Shown here: positions 22,225-33,893 of the stretch, piece after piece | Layout: the number at the start of each line of letters is the position of its first letter | Position numbering within the stretch: the stretch's first letter is position 1 | NCBI RefSeq assembly: GCF_001761485.1 | Contig: NC_090775.1 | Location: 1,488,001-1,552,000, forward strand | Origin: Yarrowia lipolytica | Taxonomy: Eukaryota > Ascomycota > Dipodascomycetes > Dipodascales | Reading direction: 5' to 3' | DNA: 64,000 nucleotides | Translations under genes and position numbers: made by a program | The notes under the pieces: generated by a model | The model's input: the letters and a program-made list of their open reading frames with translations, nothing else | Database searches by the model: none | What the model was told of the DNA's origin: nothing

Positions 22225-22899
22225 TTACCACTCCATCTGTCTCCAGAAATAGCCTGCTTCTCTCACAGCCGTTTCGAACTGAGCATCGCTGTACGATTCG
22301 TTGAAGTCAACGAAGAACAGGTGCTCAATGATGACACCAGGGACCACCACACAGTCCTTGTACGTCTTTCCACAGACATGGATGGTGTCTTCGTTGGTGT
22401 AAGGACTGATGGTCTCGCCTGTAAGAGCCGCGAGGGGGTCTTTGACGGTGTGAAACGGGCCCTTGGGCACGTTCATGATCAGACAAGCCATGTGGGAGCC
22501 CTTATCGCACTCCGATAGAGCATGCATGAACAGACTTGTGTTATTGTCCACTGTGCTGGTTCTCCATTTGTCTTGGACTCCGGCGTGACCTGTTCCGCTT
22601 GGTGCATCCATCACAGACCACCAGGACGACTCGCCGTAGGGCACAGGCACGACTCCGTCGTCGCAGGGCTTTTCAGCAACGTAGACACCTCGTTTCAGCC
22701 ACTCAGGAACACCGCAGTACCCATCATTGTCGATAATGTAAGGCATTACGCGGGCGTTGTAGACCACCGGGGTGTTGATGGACCCCTGGATGAACACGTC
22801 TTGAGCTTGCTGCTGTCTGACCGAGTAGAGCAACCAGCAGACGAATACTGTTGCGACGAAAGCCAACGCCAACACACCTCGTTGCCGAACAAGTCGCAT
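22225..22899 (-). CDS. Unknown type II membrane-anchored or secreted protein
   Basis: 224 residues; I do not recognise a family. The N-terminus MRLVRQRG is basic and followed by one hydrophobic segment (about 8-27), so it is either an uncleaved signal anchor or a signal peptide. The rest is soluble in character, with cysteines spread over the luminal part and one N-glycosylation sequon in the stretch VDNNTSLF. Together this suggests a secretory-pathway or cell-surface protein, which is inference. The stop codon TAA is embedded in TGGTAAGTGAG, which also reads as a 5' splice donor. I found no CTAAC branch point within about 1 kb downstream, so I keep the stop as real. Gene status rests on length, the N-terminal anchor and Yarrowia-like codon use. 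Confidence 0.75.
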   Translation of the reverse strand: MRLVRQRGVLALAFVATVFVCWLLYSVRQQQAQDVFIQGSINTPVVYNARVMPYIIDNDGYCGVPEWLKRGVYVAEKPCDDGVVPVPYGESSWWSVMDAPSGTGHAGVQDKWRTSTVDNNTSLFMHALSECDKGSHMACLIMNVPKGPFHTVKDPLAALTGETISPYTNEDTIHVCGKTYKDCVVVPGVIIEHLFFVDFNESYSDAQFETAVREAGYFWRQMEW

Positions 22900-25145
22900 T
22901 TTGAAGCTGATTATTGTTGTATGTATGCACTTATCGGTGTGTGCTACAGTTACTTCTACTTGTACAATCTACAGATGCACACTTGTGTCATTGGCTTCTT
23001 GCAATGTAGCTAAGGGATCACCTCACAAACAAATGTATTTAAAAATATAATTTGCAGCGAGTTTCTTATCTGAAACGTCAGAAGACGTTGTCGTCGTCGG
23101 TACAATATATTTCTCTATACGTCCAAAGTGTATACGTCCAATGTGTATACGTCCAAAGTCGTACGTCAATAGTTCCGATGCCGTAAACATGTCCAGTCAA
23201 GTTGATGCCAGAATGTTTTTTTAATGTTTTTTTAATGTTTTTTTATTTTAATTTTACTGTAACAATGAACTCTATATAACATGATGCAACAACGGTTTTG
23301 AGAACGTTCACCGAAAGGAAGTTGGAGGAAAAAAAACATGAAAACATAGTCCCATAGACAGAAACGTATGCCATGACAGCAACTTTTGGCCAGGAAAAAC
23401 ATACACATGGCAACATGTAGTACTTTACGAAACGGGGAGAAGTGAAAAGAAAATTTACATAGATTCAAACCGTTGTGACTTGTTGCAAGATAGGAAGTAC
23501 GCACAAGTGTATCAAAAACAAAAAAACAAAAAACAAAAAAACAACACGACATTAGTCATTAGTCAAAATAATCCATCCCGATTACACTACAGGGATTGCA
23601 AACGAGGCTAATAGTCAGAAATGCTGATACAAAAAATGTCTAAAGGTCTCTGAATGGAACATTACTTGCATACGTACCTGTCACCAACTAATAAATGATA
23701 AATGTTTCCTAATCCTCGCAATCACAGTCGTACTCATCCCCATTCCCCACACGATCTCAACGTCCTGCGAGTCTGCATCAGAAGACTCAACCTGTACATA
23801 CCTCCCCACCAACGCATCGTCAGCGTCAGTATTGGTGAGCGCAGTATCAGCTATGTCTGGAAGGGCGTCTACATTGCAGTAACCGCCCTACATTGAGATA
23901 TCCAGCGCTTCACCATAGCCTGGTGTGTCATCCTTAATGTCTTTCAACAGTGCTGTATCTGGTCTGTCTGCCGAAGGTGCAAGTCTTATATCCCGTTTCG
24001 GACTTTTCCAGTTTGGCAGTCTGCACATCTCTGGATAGCACTTCTGGTACACAACCGGAACTGACAGAGGAAGTACGCAAGCGCCACTCGACTGTACGTG
24101 CTTTTCCTGTCGCAGAAGTAAGTTGTACAGCTTTTGAAAGTGCTGCTATGGAGTCGAGTTTTATTTATGACTCTTGTTTTTACTAAGTGTGGCATGGTTT
24201 TTGTTTTTCTTTGAACTTGAAGTTTTCTTCCTTGCTGCCAAGAACATAAAATTAGAATAAAAAAAGGCTTTCAGTAGAATTTTGTTCAATCCCAGTAGTC
24301 TATAAGGAGAGTATCTGAAAGCAGGAGAAACTGATCTGGGCTGGGTGAGGAGAGCCGGAGCCATGGCAGTGGAGCGAATATGAGGAGGTTAGTGGAGTTG
24401 GGGCATGTATGACAGAGCAAGAGGGACATTTAAAACACAACATTTTCAAGTTTTCCTGGACTAATCGCAAATCAAGATGAACCTTTTACAGTACATACTG
24501 TACATTAATCTCCAGGTTATTCTTCCCAAGTGAAGTTATAATTAATGAATGTATAATGCAGAAAAAAAACATTCGGGATTTTAGGGTACTGGGGGTTTGG
24601 GGGTTTGAGATTTAGGGGTATTGGGTTTTTTTTTCTTCTTTTTTCTTGTTCCCCTCCTGTTCAGTGTCGGTTATGGCCGTGTTTTTGTGTTATATTATTT
24701 TTTTTTTTTGTATTTTTGGGGTTTCAATCTGTTTTTGTAAAGTCTGTCCATGCATGCTGGTACATACCATGTTGACGATGCGCGATCGAAAATGCTGGGG
24801 AGTAGATTGTCATGAGGAGAGTCTACTAGTATTGAAGTCTGCAGTTAATTTATCACGTTTATGACGTTTATGACAATGGTCTCAAAGCGCCACGATACGG
24901 TCCAGAGCACTGCTCCAGAGCTTGCGCGTGGGGGATGTGTATAGATGTTGAGATGTTAACAAAAAGATGGGGGGGATGGTATCTAACCACTGGTCCAGCT
25001 CTTTCACACAGTGCTACCAATGACTTTTGGTATATCGATTGAATTAATTAGTGTATACAAACAGAAAGAGATGGGAAGGGAATGGAAAGAAGCTGTATCG
25101 AATCCACTACGAGTATTGTACCGTAGCGGTACTTGTCCACCCTCA
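22900..25145. other. Large intergenic region
   Basis: 2.2 kb with no supported gene. It holds a 15-bp triplet repeat at 23116-23160, T-rich repeats (AATGTTTTTTT) at 23217-23250, poly-A/T near 23518-23545, and a G-rich stretch at 24579-24629. Open frames are short and unconvincing. Confidence 0.55.
23116..23160. repeat. 15-bp tandem repeat, three copies
   Basis: Unit TATACGTCCAAAGTG at 23116, 23131 and 23146; the second copy carries one change and the third ends in C. Confidence 0.9.
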
Positions 25146-26168
25146 TTATCCATGGATATGAGTGGACCAATAGTTCACTCCACAGAGCGTAAAGACAACA
25201 AAGTACTGAAAGTGGGCCCACAGAAGTGTTCCTGTGATAGCCGAATTCACCATGTTAGACGAGTAGTTGCAATTGGGATTGTCCTGACCATCGCAGACCT
25301 TGAGTGAGTCCAGAGGCGGATCGGAAAGCACGTAGTCGATGTAAATTTCACCTCCGGGTTGCTGAAAAGGAGACCAGAAAGGAATCTGAGGCACCAAATC
25401 CCCTTTATGAGTTAGACGCCAGTATCTTCTACCACTGTCTTGTCTCAAGAAGTCAGGCTTGTCTCCAAAAAAGAGTCTATCATTGTAGTCTGCCAGCGCT
25501 TGGTTACCAACCAGCGGCTGGCCTGAAGCTACCACGTAGGGGTCATAGCCTCTGGTTTTCATGTTGATTCCGTGGATGAACGAGGCTGCTCCTCCCATAG
25601 AATGTCCAGTCACTTTGAGAGAGTAGTCCGGGTACTTTTTGAAAGTGTCAGTCATATTCTTCTCAAACTGAGCGTATGCCAAATTGTACGACTGCAAGAA
25701 CCCAGCATGGGCCTGACAGTCGGAGCAGTTGGCGTGGTTAGGACCCCAGGCGTCAAACGGAAGAGTGTCCAATCTGACATCAGAAATGCCATCAGTGAGA
25801 GAAACGGTGCCTCTGAAGATATGCCAGATCTCCTTTCGGCTGTGGTCGACTGCAAAAAAGCCGGAGACGGAAAAATCAACCACATCTCGAGGCCCAAACT
25901 CCGCTATTAGCTCCATACCGGGGTAGTCAGCACAGAAAGACTCGCAAGTGAAGGGAGTTTGGATTCCTTGGAAACCAACACACGAGGCAAGTCCAGATAG
26001 ATGGAGGGCGTAGTTCATCCAGTCCCAGGTCGCCTGCGTTGCCTGGACGACTCTATCAGAGTACTTTTTTTGTGGGGGAGCCGAACCGAGGAGAACGGCA
26101 TTGGGATCAGCTGCAGAGAACCCTACAAGTAGGAGGGTGGTATAGAGTAGTAGAGTTGACAGTTTCAT
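25146..26168 (-). CDS. LIP10: Secreted class 3 lipase of the LIP2 family, probably LIP10
   Basis: 340 residues. The start at 26168 gives MKLSTLLLYTTLLLVGFSAA, a signal peptide with the same MKLST opening as Lip2; an in-frame ATG seven codons upstream is less likely. The mature part aligns by eye with Lip2: FTCESFCADYPGMELI, VSGFFAVDH, IFRGT (oxyanion region), then GHSMGGAAS with nucleophile S190, THKGDLVPQIPFW with the probable catalytic Asp, and a final AHFQYFV carrying the probable catalytic His. Cysteines at family positions (CESFC, CSDC, CDGQDNPNC, LCG) suggest conserved disulfides. It should hydrolyse triacylglycerols or fatty esters outside the cell. A TATA box lies near 26217-26226. 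The number LIP10 rests on my recollection that this member sits on chromosome F; family membership is secure. Confidence 0.93.
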   Translation of the reverse strand: MKLSTLLLYTTLLLVGFSAADPNAVLLGSAPPQKKYSDRVVQATQATWDWMNYALHLSGLASCVGFQGIQTPFTCESFCADYPGMELIAEFGPRDVVDFSVSGFFAVDHSRKEIWHIFRGTVSLTDGISDVRLDTLPFDAWGPNHANCSDCQAHAGFLQSYNLAYAQFEKNMTDTFKKYPDYSLKVTGHSMGGAASFIHGINMKTRGYDPYVVASGQPLVGNQALADYNDRLFFGDKPDFLRQDSGRRYWRLTHKGDLVPQIPFWSPFQQPGGEIYIDYVLSDPPLDSLKVCDGQDNPNCNYSSNMVNSAITGTLLWAHFQYFVVFTLCGVNYWSTHIHG

Positions 26169-27879
26169 GGAGAATGCCGAATAAAACAATGCATCAAAGT
26201 AGTGGTCATCGCCAGTCTCTTATATAGAGCTCCATAGAGACGACAGTGGGGTATTATTACCGAGACATGTTTGATAAACACGAGCTGAGACAAGGAGCCG
26301 AGACCTCAGAGTCGGTTTTAGCGCCATAGCCCCGTTGGTGTTCACTTCATAAAGTAATTTGAAGCTCGGCGTCTCCAAAATGTGGGGTTGTGGGGTGTGT
26401 GGGATGGTGGGATGGTGGGGTGTGAGGACAAAGAGTTATAGGTAGGGGGTGGTAATAGGTGGACTAGAGCACGTTGGCGAGATATGTAAAACGATAGGAG
26501 GGGTTTGCAAATTGCTCCAACAACTGTTCTATCTCCAGTGGATACTCGTATTAAAGATTTTCCCACTACTTTCATGTCCAGATCACCTATAACCAGAGAT
26601 GTCTGTTATAACGTAATACGAGGCAACAGCTGAATGCTCTCAAAGCTCCCACACACTGGTAAAACATAGTGGGGGTTTACTAAATAGGCCATGGTGGGGC
26701 TCTAAGGGTTTTAGCGGTTTCAGATTGGCGCCTCTACGCAAGCACGTATAGTACACTGTACCTGCGTACACAGTACCTGCTTGGGTGGGCGTCTATCAGT
26801 AGAGTCTAAGCTGTCTTAGGACATCTTTGGGTCTGATTTACGAGGAGGGAGACCGGGACAGAGTCATCAGAAGACACTAATGGAGCTGGCGGGTGTCAGT
26901 CTCACATTATATCATCATTGGCGTCTCAGTCAAGTCGTGGTTCGTGATATCACCGAGGCGGTCAACCACGTCTGTAGACAGAACGGTTTACCTCCAGCAC
27001 GCCATCATCACCCCGCATTCCCCTAAATAACAGCTCCAGGAACCCGGGCATCTAAGGGGGGCATGAGGGTGGGCGTATAATTGTCTCCCCGGAACTCCAA
27101 GGTTTGAAAATCCATCGGTGATCGACATCTCTAACGGCTACAGTGGGGAACTGGTCAGGCGACTCAAGTGGTGGTAGGGCGATGGAGGCGGAGATGAGAG
27201 CAGCTCCGAACTTCAGAAGCGTGGTGTGAAAACTTGATTGGAACAATAAAGTCACATCTATGACAATTTAGTCCTTCAGCAGGAGTCGATTTGCCATTTC
27301 GGGTCTCTGCTCACCGCCCAAAAGAGCTGTCTCAAACCCCACTTGGTCAGGTGTTCCTGGAGAGACATTTTAATGCCTAATGAGAGCGAAATAGACGCTG
27401 TTTCTCCGAGATGCAAGGTCGGAAGTGAAGGGCATCCACGGACTGGGTCTACTCCATCCAAGAGGTACCCAAACAAGTGGACAAAGACCTGTGTGCCGTG
27501 CACACTTGCACAAGAAATGCCGTACCTAGTGCTTGAACTACAAGTATTGTCAAGTGACAAACAACTAAGCTGTACAACCAAGCTGTACCGTAGCAGTAAC
27601 CACCACCTCAGCGTCTACTAGGTGACGTCAGAGAGACCTGATTGACCCGGCTCAGTCTTGTGAGTAAACTGACACTCTTGTTGACATTTTTACCAAGCAA
27701 AACAACCATCCCTGCCCTCCGTGTAGGTTCGCAAGTCAAACATACTCGGGAGAGGGGATAGGTACTAGCACTCCTCGACAGAGCCCCACCACTGAAATGC
27801 GGCACCGAGAAGGGAGCGGGACCGTGGAAATTCAGTGCAAGTGGGAAAAAAAACGGTGGGGGAGAAGCCCGACAAAAAG
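26169..27879. other. Intergenic region upstream of the lipase
   Basis: 1.7 kb between the lipase start and tRNA-Val. No supported gene; short open frames at 27.0-27.8 kb have no coding signature. The first 150 bases are the lipase promoter. Confidence 0.55.
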
Positions 27880-27953
27880 TGATTTCTGGCAGGATCGAAC
27901 TGCCGACGTTCTGCGTGTTAAGCAGATGCCATGACCAACTAGACCAAGAAACC
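27880..27953 (-). tRNA. tRNA-Val (AAC)
   Basis: 74 nt. Acceptor stem GGTTTCT pairs with AGAAATC (one G-U pair), discriminator A. The anticodon stem CTGCT/CGCAG closes a TTAACAC-type loop with anticodon AAC. The T-arm contains GTTCGATCC (B box) and the D region GGTCTAGTTGG (A box). The sequence is nearly that of S. cerevisiae tRNA-Val(AAC). No intron. A T5 RNA polymerase III terminator follows at 27874-27878. No 5S rRNA is fused downstream, although Yarrowia has such dicistronic tRNA-5S genes. Confidence 0.98.
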
Positions 27954-28290
27954 CGTTTTTTTTAAAAAAAGACAAGTGGTTGTGCAATTGTGAACAATGA
28001 TCAGTCAGCAAGAAAATTATTATTATTTTTTTCTTTAAAAACCACGATTTAAAAAAACGATTTAAAAAGAACGAATTAAAAAAACAACAACGAAATAGCT
28101 GAAATGTATTTCCCTCGAATAAAGAAATACCAAAAAGAGTAAAAAAGGTATATTTATTTCCCTGGAATGAAAAAAAAAAAAGAAAAAAAAGGTAAAATGG
28201 ATCATCAGAATAATAAATAAGAATAAGAAAATAATAATAATTAAACAATAAGAATAAGAAATAATAATAATAATAATTACAATAACAATA

Positions 28291-28321
<31 letters not shown>

Positions 28322-29103
28322 TCATCCCCTACTTCTGTATATGAAGTAGATATTTGAGCTGTGAGACTTGTCTTTGACATGACGGACACTAGACTTTGCC
28401 CACAGGTAGAAGAATCTATCTACACACTTGATAAAGAAGTTTCTGCTGAGAAAAGAGTGATTTCAACTACAAGTACTGTACCGGGAAAGGTGTTGTAGTC
28501 ACAGTCTCTTTTGATAGCTTACAACGGTTCTTCTACGTCTCATGCTACCAAACCTGACTACTCTCCCAGTCTTTCAATCTTTCAACAGTTGTGTTTCTAC
28601 ACAAAGATATCTGCCGTTTTATCTCAACAAAAGGTCAACTATTCATAAATACACAGACTCAGTAGGAGAATATACAGTGGGGTACGACTAGGGACAGGGA
28701 ACACCAGCTGTGGTGGAGTTTCTCCGGCTACAAGTCCATATCTCAGACCTATATAGCAATTTAAGCTGTTTTTTTTTTCTTTTTTTTTTTTCTTTTCCAT
28801 TTTTTTTTTTTCACTTTAGTAACTGCTACAGGAGACTTGCGCTTGTATGATTATATCGACACGAATATTTATACCTTTGGTAACAGTATTAGAGATTGTA
28901 TCCGTTCACACAACTCATGCCTATCCCTTTCCCTACTTCAAGTTTACAAAGTCCATAACAACATGTATCAAGTACTTGAACCTTTGAGACTATCAAGAGC
29001 TACTTCCAAGTACTACAAGTTCATCTCTTCTCTTGCACACTCTTTCCATACTATACTATTTCGCAGTACGATACACTCACGTTTTTGCAAAATGATCCCT
29101 CTA
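27954..29103. other. Intergenic with A/T microsatellite
   Basis: Low-complexity AAT/ATA-rich tract at about 28010-28325 just upstream of tRNA-Val, and poly-T at 28770-28815. The final 100 bases are the CCT2 3' flank. No gene seen. Confidence 0.6.
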
Positions 29104-30806
29104 TTAATGACGTCTATCTGCAGTTCGAGGCTTTGCTCTGATAATGTTATCCACCCGCAACAGCAGCTCGGCAGCCTCAGCGGCAGACGAGACCACCGCT
29201 CGCTTGAGCTTGTACGACTCCACAATGCCGAGATCCCGCATATCGGCGACAACGCCGTTGTTGAGATCCAGGCCGGAGGTGTGCAGGCCGTTGTAGATAG
29301 CAGACTTGAGTTTAGACACGAGCTCGGACGAGTCGAATCCGGCATTGTCAGCCAGAATGGTAGGAAGTTGACGCAGAGCTCGGGCAAACGCCTCGATGGC
29401 AAGCGACTGCTTACCGTCGACGCTCTGGGCAGCTCGCTCCACAGCCTGGGACATGACCATCTCGGCACAGCCGCCTCCCAAAGTGGTTCTGGTCTCGGCA
29501 GTGGTCTGAGAAAGCACAGCAAGAGCGTCATGGAGCGATCGCTCAGCCTCGTCGAGAATCTGGTTGGTTGCTCCTCTCAGAACCACGGTGCAGGCTTCTC
29601 CGGCAGCAACACCAGAGAACTTGGTCATGATATCTTCTCCCACAGTTACCTCCTCGATGGAATCGCAGTAGCCGAGCTTGACAAGTTCGGGGTGCTCAAA
29701 GGAGGAAACCACCTCACCGCCAGTGACCAGAGCCAGTCGCTCAACGCCCTCAAAGTCGGCATGCTCAATGGAGTTGACCTTGGCCTCGGTGAACAGAGCC
29801 TCGGGATAGTTGTAGATGAGCTGTCGGTTGACAAAACACGTGATACCGTGGTTCTTGATCTTCTCCACCTTGGCGCGCATCTTGTCCTTCTCGGCCTTCT
29901 CCAGCTCGGCCAGCTTCTGTGTGCTGTCCACCTTGAACTTGGCGCCAAACACCTTGACCTTGTCTGTGTCCATGGGTGTGTTGGCGATCATGATTTTGCA
30001 GTTGGTGATTTTCGACGGCTGGTTAGTGCCGAATCGCTTGTTGAGAATGAAACCCTCGTCCAGATAACTCTCGTGCAGCTGGCCGCCAAACTTCTTGATG
30101 ATCTGGATGTGTTCGAGGTTGGTGGAGCCCTTGAGCCGCAGAACAGCGTCCACCGCAAGCTTGGCAAAATAGTCCTTGTCGCCAGAAAGCACCTTGGACG
30201 AAAGAGTGGTTCGGGCAATGGCCTCGAGGTCCTTTCGGAACAGCTCGGGGTTGGCGCCGTTGTTGACAGCGCTCTTCTCCAGAGCAGAAAGAGCAGCCTT
30301 GGTGGCAATTCGGAATCCCTCAATGATAACCTGGGGGTGGATCTTGAGATCAACCAGTTTCTCGGCCTCTCGCAGCAGCTCGGCAGCAAGAACGGTCACT
30401 GAAGTGGTGCCGTCTCCAACCTCATCGTCCTGGACCTTGGAGATGTTCACAAGAACCTTGGCGGCGGGGTTGTCAAAGGGAATCTGCTGCAGAATCGTGG
30501 CTCCATCGTTGGTCACCAGCGAGTTGCCGCTGCTGGCAGACTGGAGCAGCTTGTCCATGCCCTTGGGGCCCAGAGTGGTCTTGACTAGATCGCCAACGGC
30601 AATGGCGCCCACAAAGGCAGACAGTCGGGCATTCTCGCCTCGCTCCTCAACAACCTGGTCGGAAAAAATCGGTACTGACTGGGGTTAGATAAGTGTTTTT
30701 GGGGGTTGCGACAGACGTGATCTGTGAGACAATGGCGTGGGTAGGGTGTGATGACAACACATAGCAATGTTGCGACGACACATCAAACACGGGGACGTAC
30801 CGACAT
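29104..30806 (-). CDS. CCT2: Chaperonin CCT (TRiC) subunit beta, spliced
   Basis: Two exons: 30806-30801 (ATGTCG) and 30678-29104, giving 526 residues (yeast Cct2 has 527). Spliced N-terminus [20 protein letters not shown] aligns with yeast MSVQIFGDQVTEERAENAR. The ATP-binding and hydrolysis motifs [18 protein letters not shown] and DEVGDGTTS are present, with the apical domain in the middle and GLDLNNG near the C-terminus. Cct2 is one of eight subunits of the cytosolic double-ring chaperonin that folds actin, tubulin and WD-repeat proteins. Exon 2 alone has no ATG near the family start, so splicing is needed to supply one. Strong codon bias agrees with high expression. A 521-codon open frame on the other strand is a shadow. 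Confidence 0.97.
30679..30800 (-). other. CCT2: CCT2 intron 1 (122 nt)
   Basis: Donor GTACGT after ATGTCG; 3' end ATCTAACCCCAG, with CTAAC two bases before CAG. Splicing restores the family N-terminus in frame. Confidence 0.85.
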
Positions 30807-33800
30807 TGCTACCGGTATGGCCACGACATTGTGATGGTGCAATACCCCTCGATGTCACCACGTCTCCAAGACTCTCTTGATTGATGATGCCTGCCAATTG
30901 CCTGTTACACTGCCACGACCTCGAACAAGACGGTCGACGAGGAGCCCACAAAGCCGCCCACGCCATTATCACCACATTGATGCTGCAACCGGCATTTCTC
31001 CCGGCTCATACCTCCTCTCATACTCACCATTGTTATCGTGTTTGATAGAGATGCACAACTCGATATATTTTCAGACGAAGCTAATTTGGAACCGCGAGGA
31101 ACAGTGCAGAACGTCACGTGACAGGTGGCAAATGCGGGCGGCGGAGGGCCCAAAAGGACATTTTGAAGACACAAATGTGTTTGAAATGGCCGAGATACCC
31201 CGGATATTGCTTATTAATCAGTCTCCTGGTGTCCCCTGGTGCCCCACGGCGACTCCTTCTACGTGGTTCTACAGTTGAACGTGGCCTTGACTTTTTCTTG
31301 GACACGCCGCCTCCCAAACGTAAAAAAAGATTGGACCCAACTGAGACTCGAACTCAGGCAGCTTGGTGGCTTAGTAAGCAACCGGAGAGAAGCGCGGAGA
31401 GGGGGGGCGGAGGGAGGGGGCCACGAGGTGGTGGTGAACGTTGGACACGGAATGTGTTCGTTTAGATCTCCATCTAAATTGGAGTTAACAAAAAGGAACT
31501 TTTAACGGAATTTTTCGGAATCAGTCCTTGAAGGTTGAGGGTATTTCTCATGATAAAAAAATTAAATTTAAAATGGGATTTTGATTTTAAAAAAAAGGGA
31601 AAAAAAAGGACAAAAAAAAAAAAAAGGTGGTGGAAATTTTAACATATTTCGCGGCCGCTAGAACCAATAATTACTATGGTGATATGTAGAGAAAATTACA
31701 CCATTCAGCTCAGAATGTCTGCTGCTACCGACGGTACCGTTTTTGTTGCCGCCTATAACAGACATTTTTGTCGATACAATATGCACGCTTCCGGAATCTT
31801 TCTTGCAACATTGGTATGAGTAGACCCAGACCAGGAACTGTCAAACCGAAGTACAGTACCGGTGATTGTACATACTGTAGTATCATGAGGAGGAAAATGA
31901 CAGTCTACACAACTGTACACTGGTACTTGCATTTATATCCGTCCTCTTACTCTTCTCCATGTGTATAGAGGAACCCCTCGGCATTTGATTCCCCTCTCTA
32001 ACCGGCTAAGTTGCATTGTCTCCTCCACCTCGCGGCTAAACTGACACTGGAGTCAAGGCAGGTGACTGAAAAGTCTCGTGGTTAGCTCAGTCGTTATGGC
32101 TCAATGCACCGATAGTACTCGTGCTGGCCACAAGTAGCCCAACGAGGCATTAACGGTGTCCTAGTATGGTAAAACGCTCCGTTACCCTCCTCTCTACTGC
32201 ACCTGCCTACTAGTCGACGATGAAGGTTGCGGGTCTGCGGAGGTGGAGATTGGGACGTAATTGGAGACAAGATGAGACACATTGCACAGAGACAAGACAA
32301 ACAATGGGACCCCTCCAACCGCTTGCATACCGCCAGCGCGTGGTTCGCCCGCATTGTGCTGTTTGTAGCCGTATCCTACCGTCGCACAATGGTGCTGCGG
32401 TGTAACCCGGCTAACGAGTGACAGGTTCTAGATTAACGCATCGATGCAAGTGGGCTATCTACCAGTGTGCTGGTGCGATACTTGTCTGGAACGTAATCAT
32501 AACTCGCACCGGCGCTAGGGCTGGCAGTCAGAAGCTGGAGAAACGGAATGCTGGATGGTGAATGGGAGGACTCTGTAGACCAAGGTGGTGGATCTGTCTC
32601 AGCCAATAAAGTTGGCTGGTCAAGACACGGGCTTGGTGGGCCGACTTGCCAGGCAGGGAAGGGCTGGTGGCATGGAAGACGGCCCGATCGATTGCTCGTG
32701 CCGAGAAGGTACAGAACCCTGACCTGGGTCGTAATAGCGACGTATGTACGATACCAGTACAGTAGTCCGATATGGATGCATCTATAGATGCAACAGAATG
32801 ACAAGCAATGTTACAGAAGGAGCTGCCGATGATGACGCCAACGAAACGCCAGGCACCGAAGAGCAACACAAAAAGCAACCGCCGCTGAAGTCGCCACCTC
32901 TCCATCTCCAAGTAACGGACCACCCGCAAAAGTCGACGGAAATCAGCCGCACCGCCGGAATGCATCATGAACAATTGGTCACGTGCTGTTTGTTCCGCCA
33001 GATGGTCCCATACAGACCCACAGACCCGCTAGTGCATGTAACCTGTAGCCATCTGTGACGGGACGCACATGCATGCGTGCGTATATTTGGGCATGGCTAC
33101 ATGACAGCATGCATATTTGTAAGAGTGGTCTAGGGGCCGATTTGGGGACCGTGGTGGCTACGGGGGAGCTCTGGGTTGGCCACCAGGGTTCTTGGTACCG
33201 CATCCTTCCCGCCAATACCACCACAACCAATCATTAACGCTGCCACCGCAACAGTACCATCTCCTGAGAGGGTTAGGAACCCAAACCTTGTTGTCAACAA
33301 AGGTGACGAGGTGGGCGACCATTGTCGGGGATTACGTCAATCTTGTGTCAGGAGCGTTGGTGGGCTGTGTCGGGCGCCCGGAGACAGGCCAAAGGGGCCC
33401 ACGGGTCGGGGCTGACAGCTTTGGCAAAGGTCTCCTTTGCGTTTCTGCGGATTTAGAGCTCTTTTCCGCGGACTTGGGGGGCTCGCTCCTGATATCCTGA
33501 GTTTGGCGGTTAGGGCTCCCATCTGCATCCGTCTAAATCCAAAAATGTAACGTTTGGTTTTGGAAGTTGGGACTTGGAACTTTTGGAAACCTGAAATTTG
33601 GCCTTGACCAACCAAACCCCGACCGGTCCGCTTGCACCCTTCCACGAGCGATCGAACGTCCCGAATCTCCGCGCCAGGCCATCTGAAGCCCGCCCGACGC
33701 CCGCCAGTTGCATTTCAATCGACGCAAGTGATTTTAATACCGCTTCCTACGACTTGCGCCGTCCCCCCCAAAAGTTTCGACTCACAAAAAGCGATTGTGG

Positions 33801-33893
33801 AGCTGCCCAGCCGACTGTGTTGCCACCACTAAATATCGCACCAGCTACGCCAGCTAATTCGACCCGACCGCCTTCAAAATTTCAGATTTTAAC
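30807..33893. other. Large intergenic region, divergent promoters (CCT2 / SFP1)
   Basis: 3.1 kb without a supported protein gene. It holds a CACGTGA near 31115, a tRNA 3'-half remnant at 31333-31382, G-rich sequence at 31385-31425, A-rich tracts at 31550-31630, and the SFP1 leader. Confidence 0.55.
31333..31382 (-). pseudogene. tRNA 3'-half remnant with polymerase III terminator
   Basis: On the minus strand a T-arm CTGAG-TTCGAGT-CTCAG (31341-31357) is followed by an acceptor-like 3' strand TTGGGTC (31334-31340) and seven T residues (31322-31328). No matching 5' acceptor strand GACCCAA or A box is found upstream within 300 bases. The preceding hairpin (about 31364-31382) does not form a standard 5-bp, 7-nt anticodon arm. 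It is best read as a decayed or truncated tRNA gene. Confidence 0.4.

Noticed and set aside
28837-30402. 521-codon open frame antisense to CCT2
   Set aside because: Same effect of strong codon bias; no start context or homology, and CCT2 is certain.
32085-32105. A-box-like TTAGCTCAGTCG
   Set aside because: No B box within 100 bases downstream.
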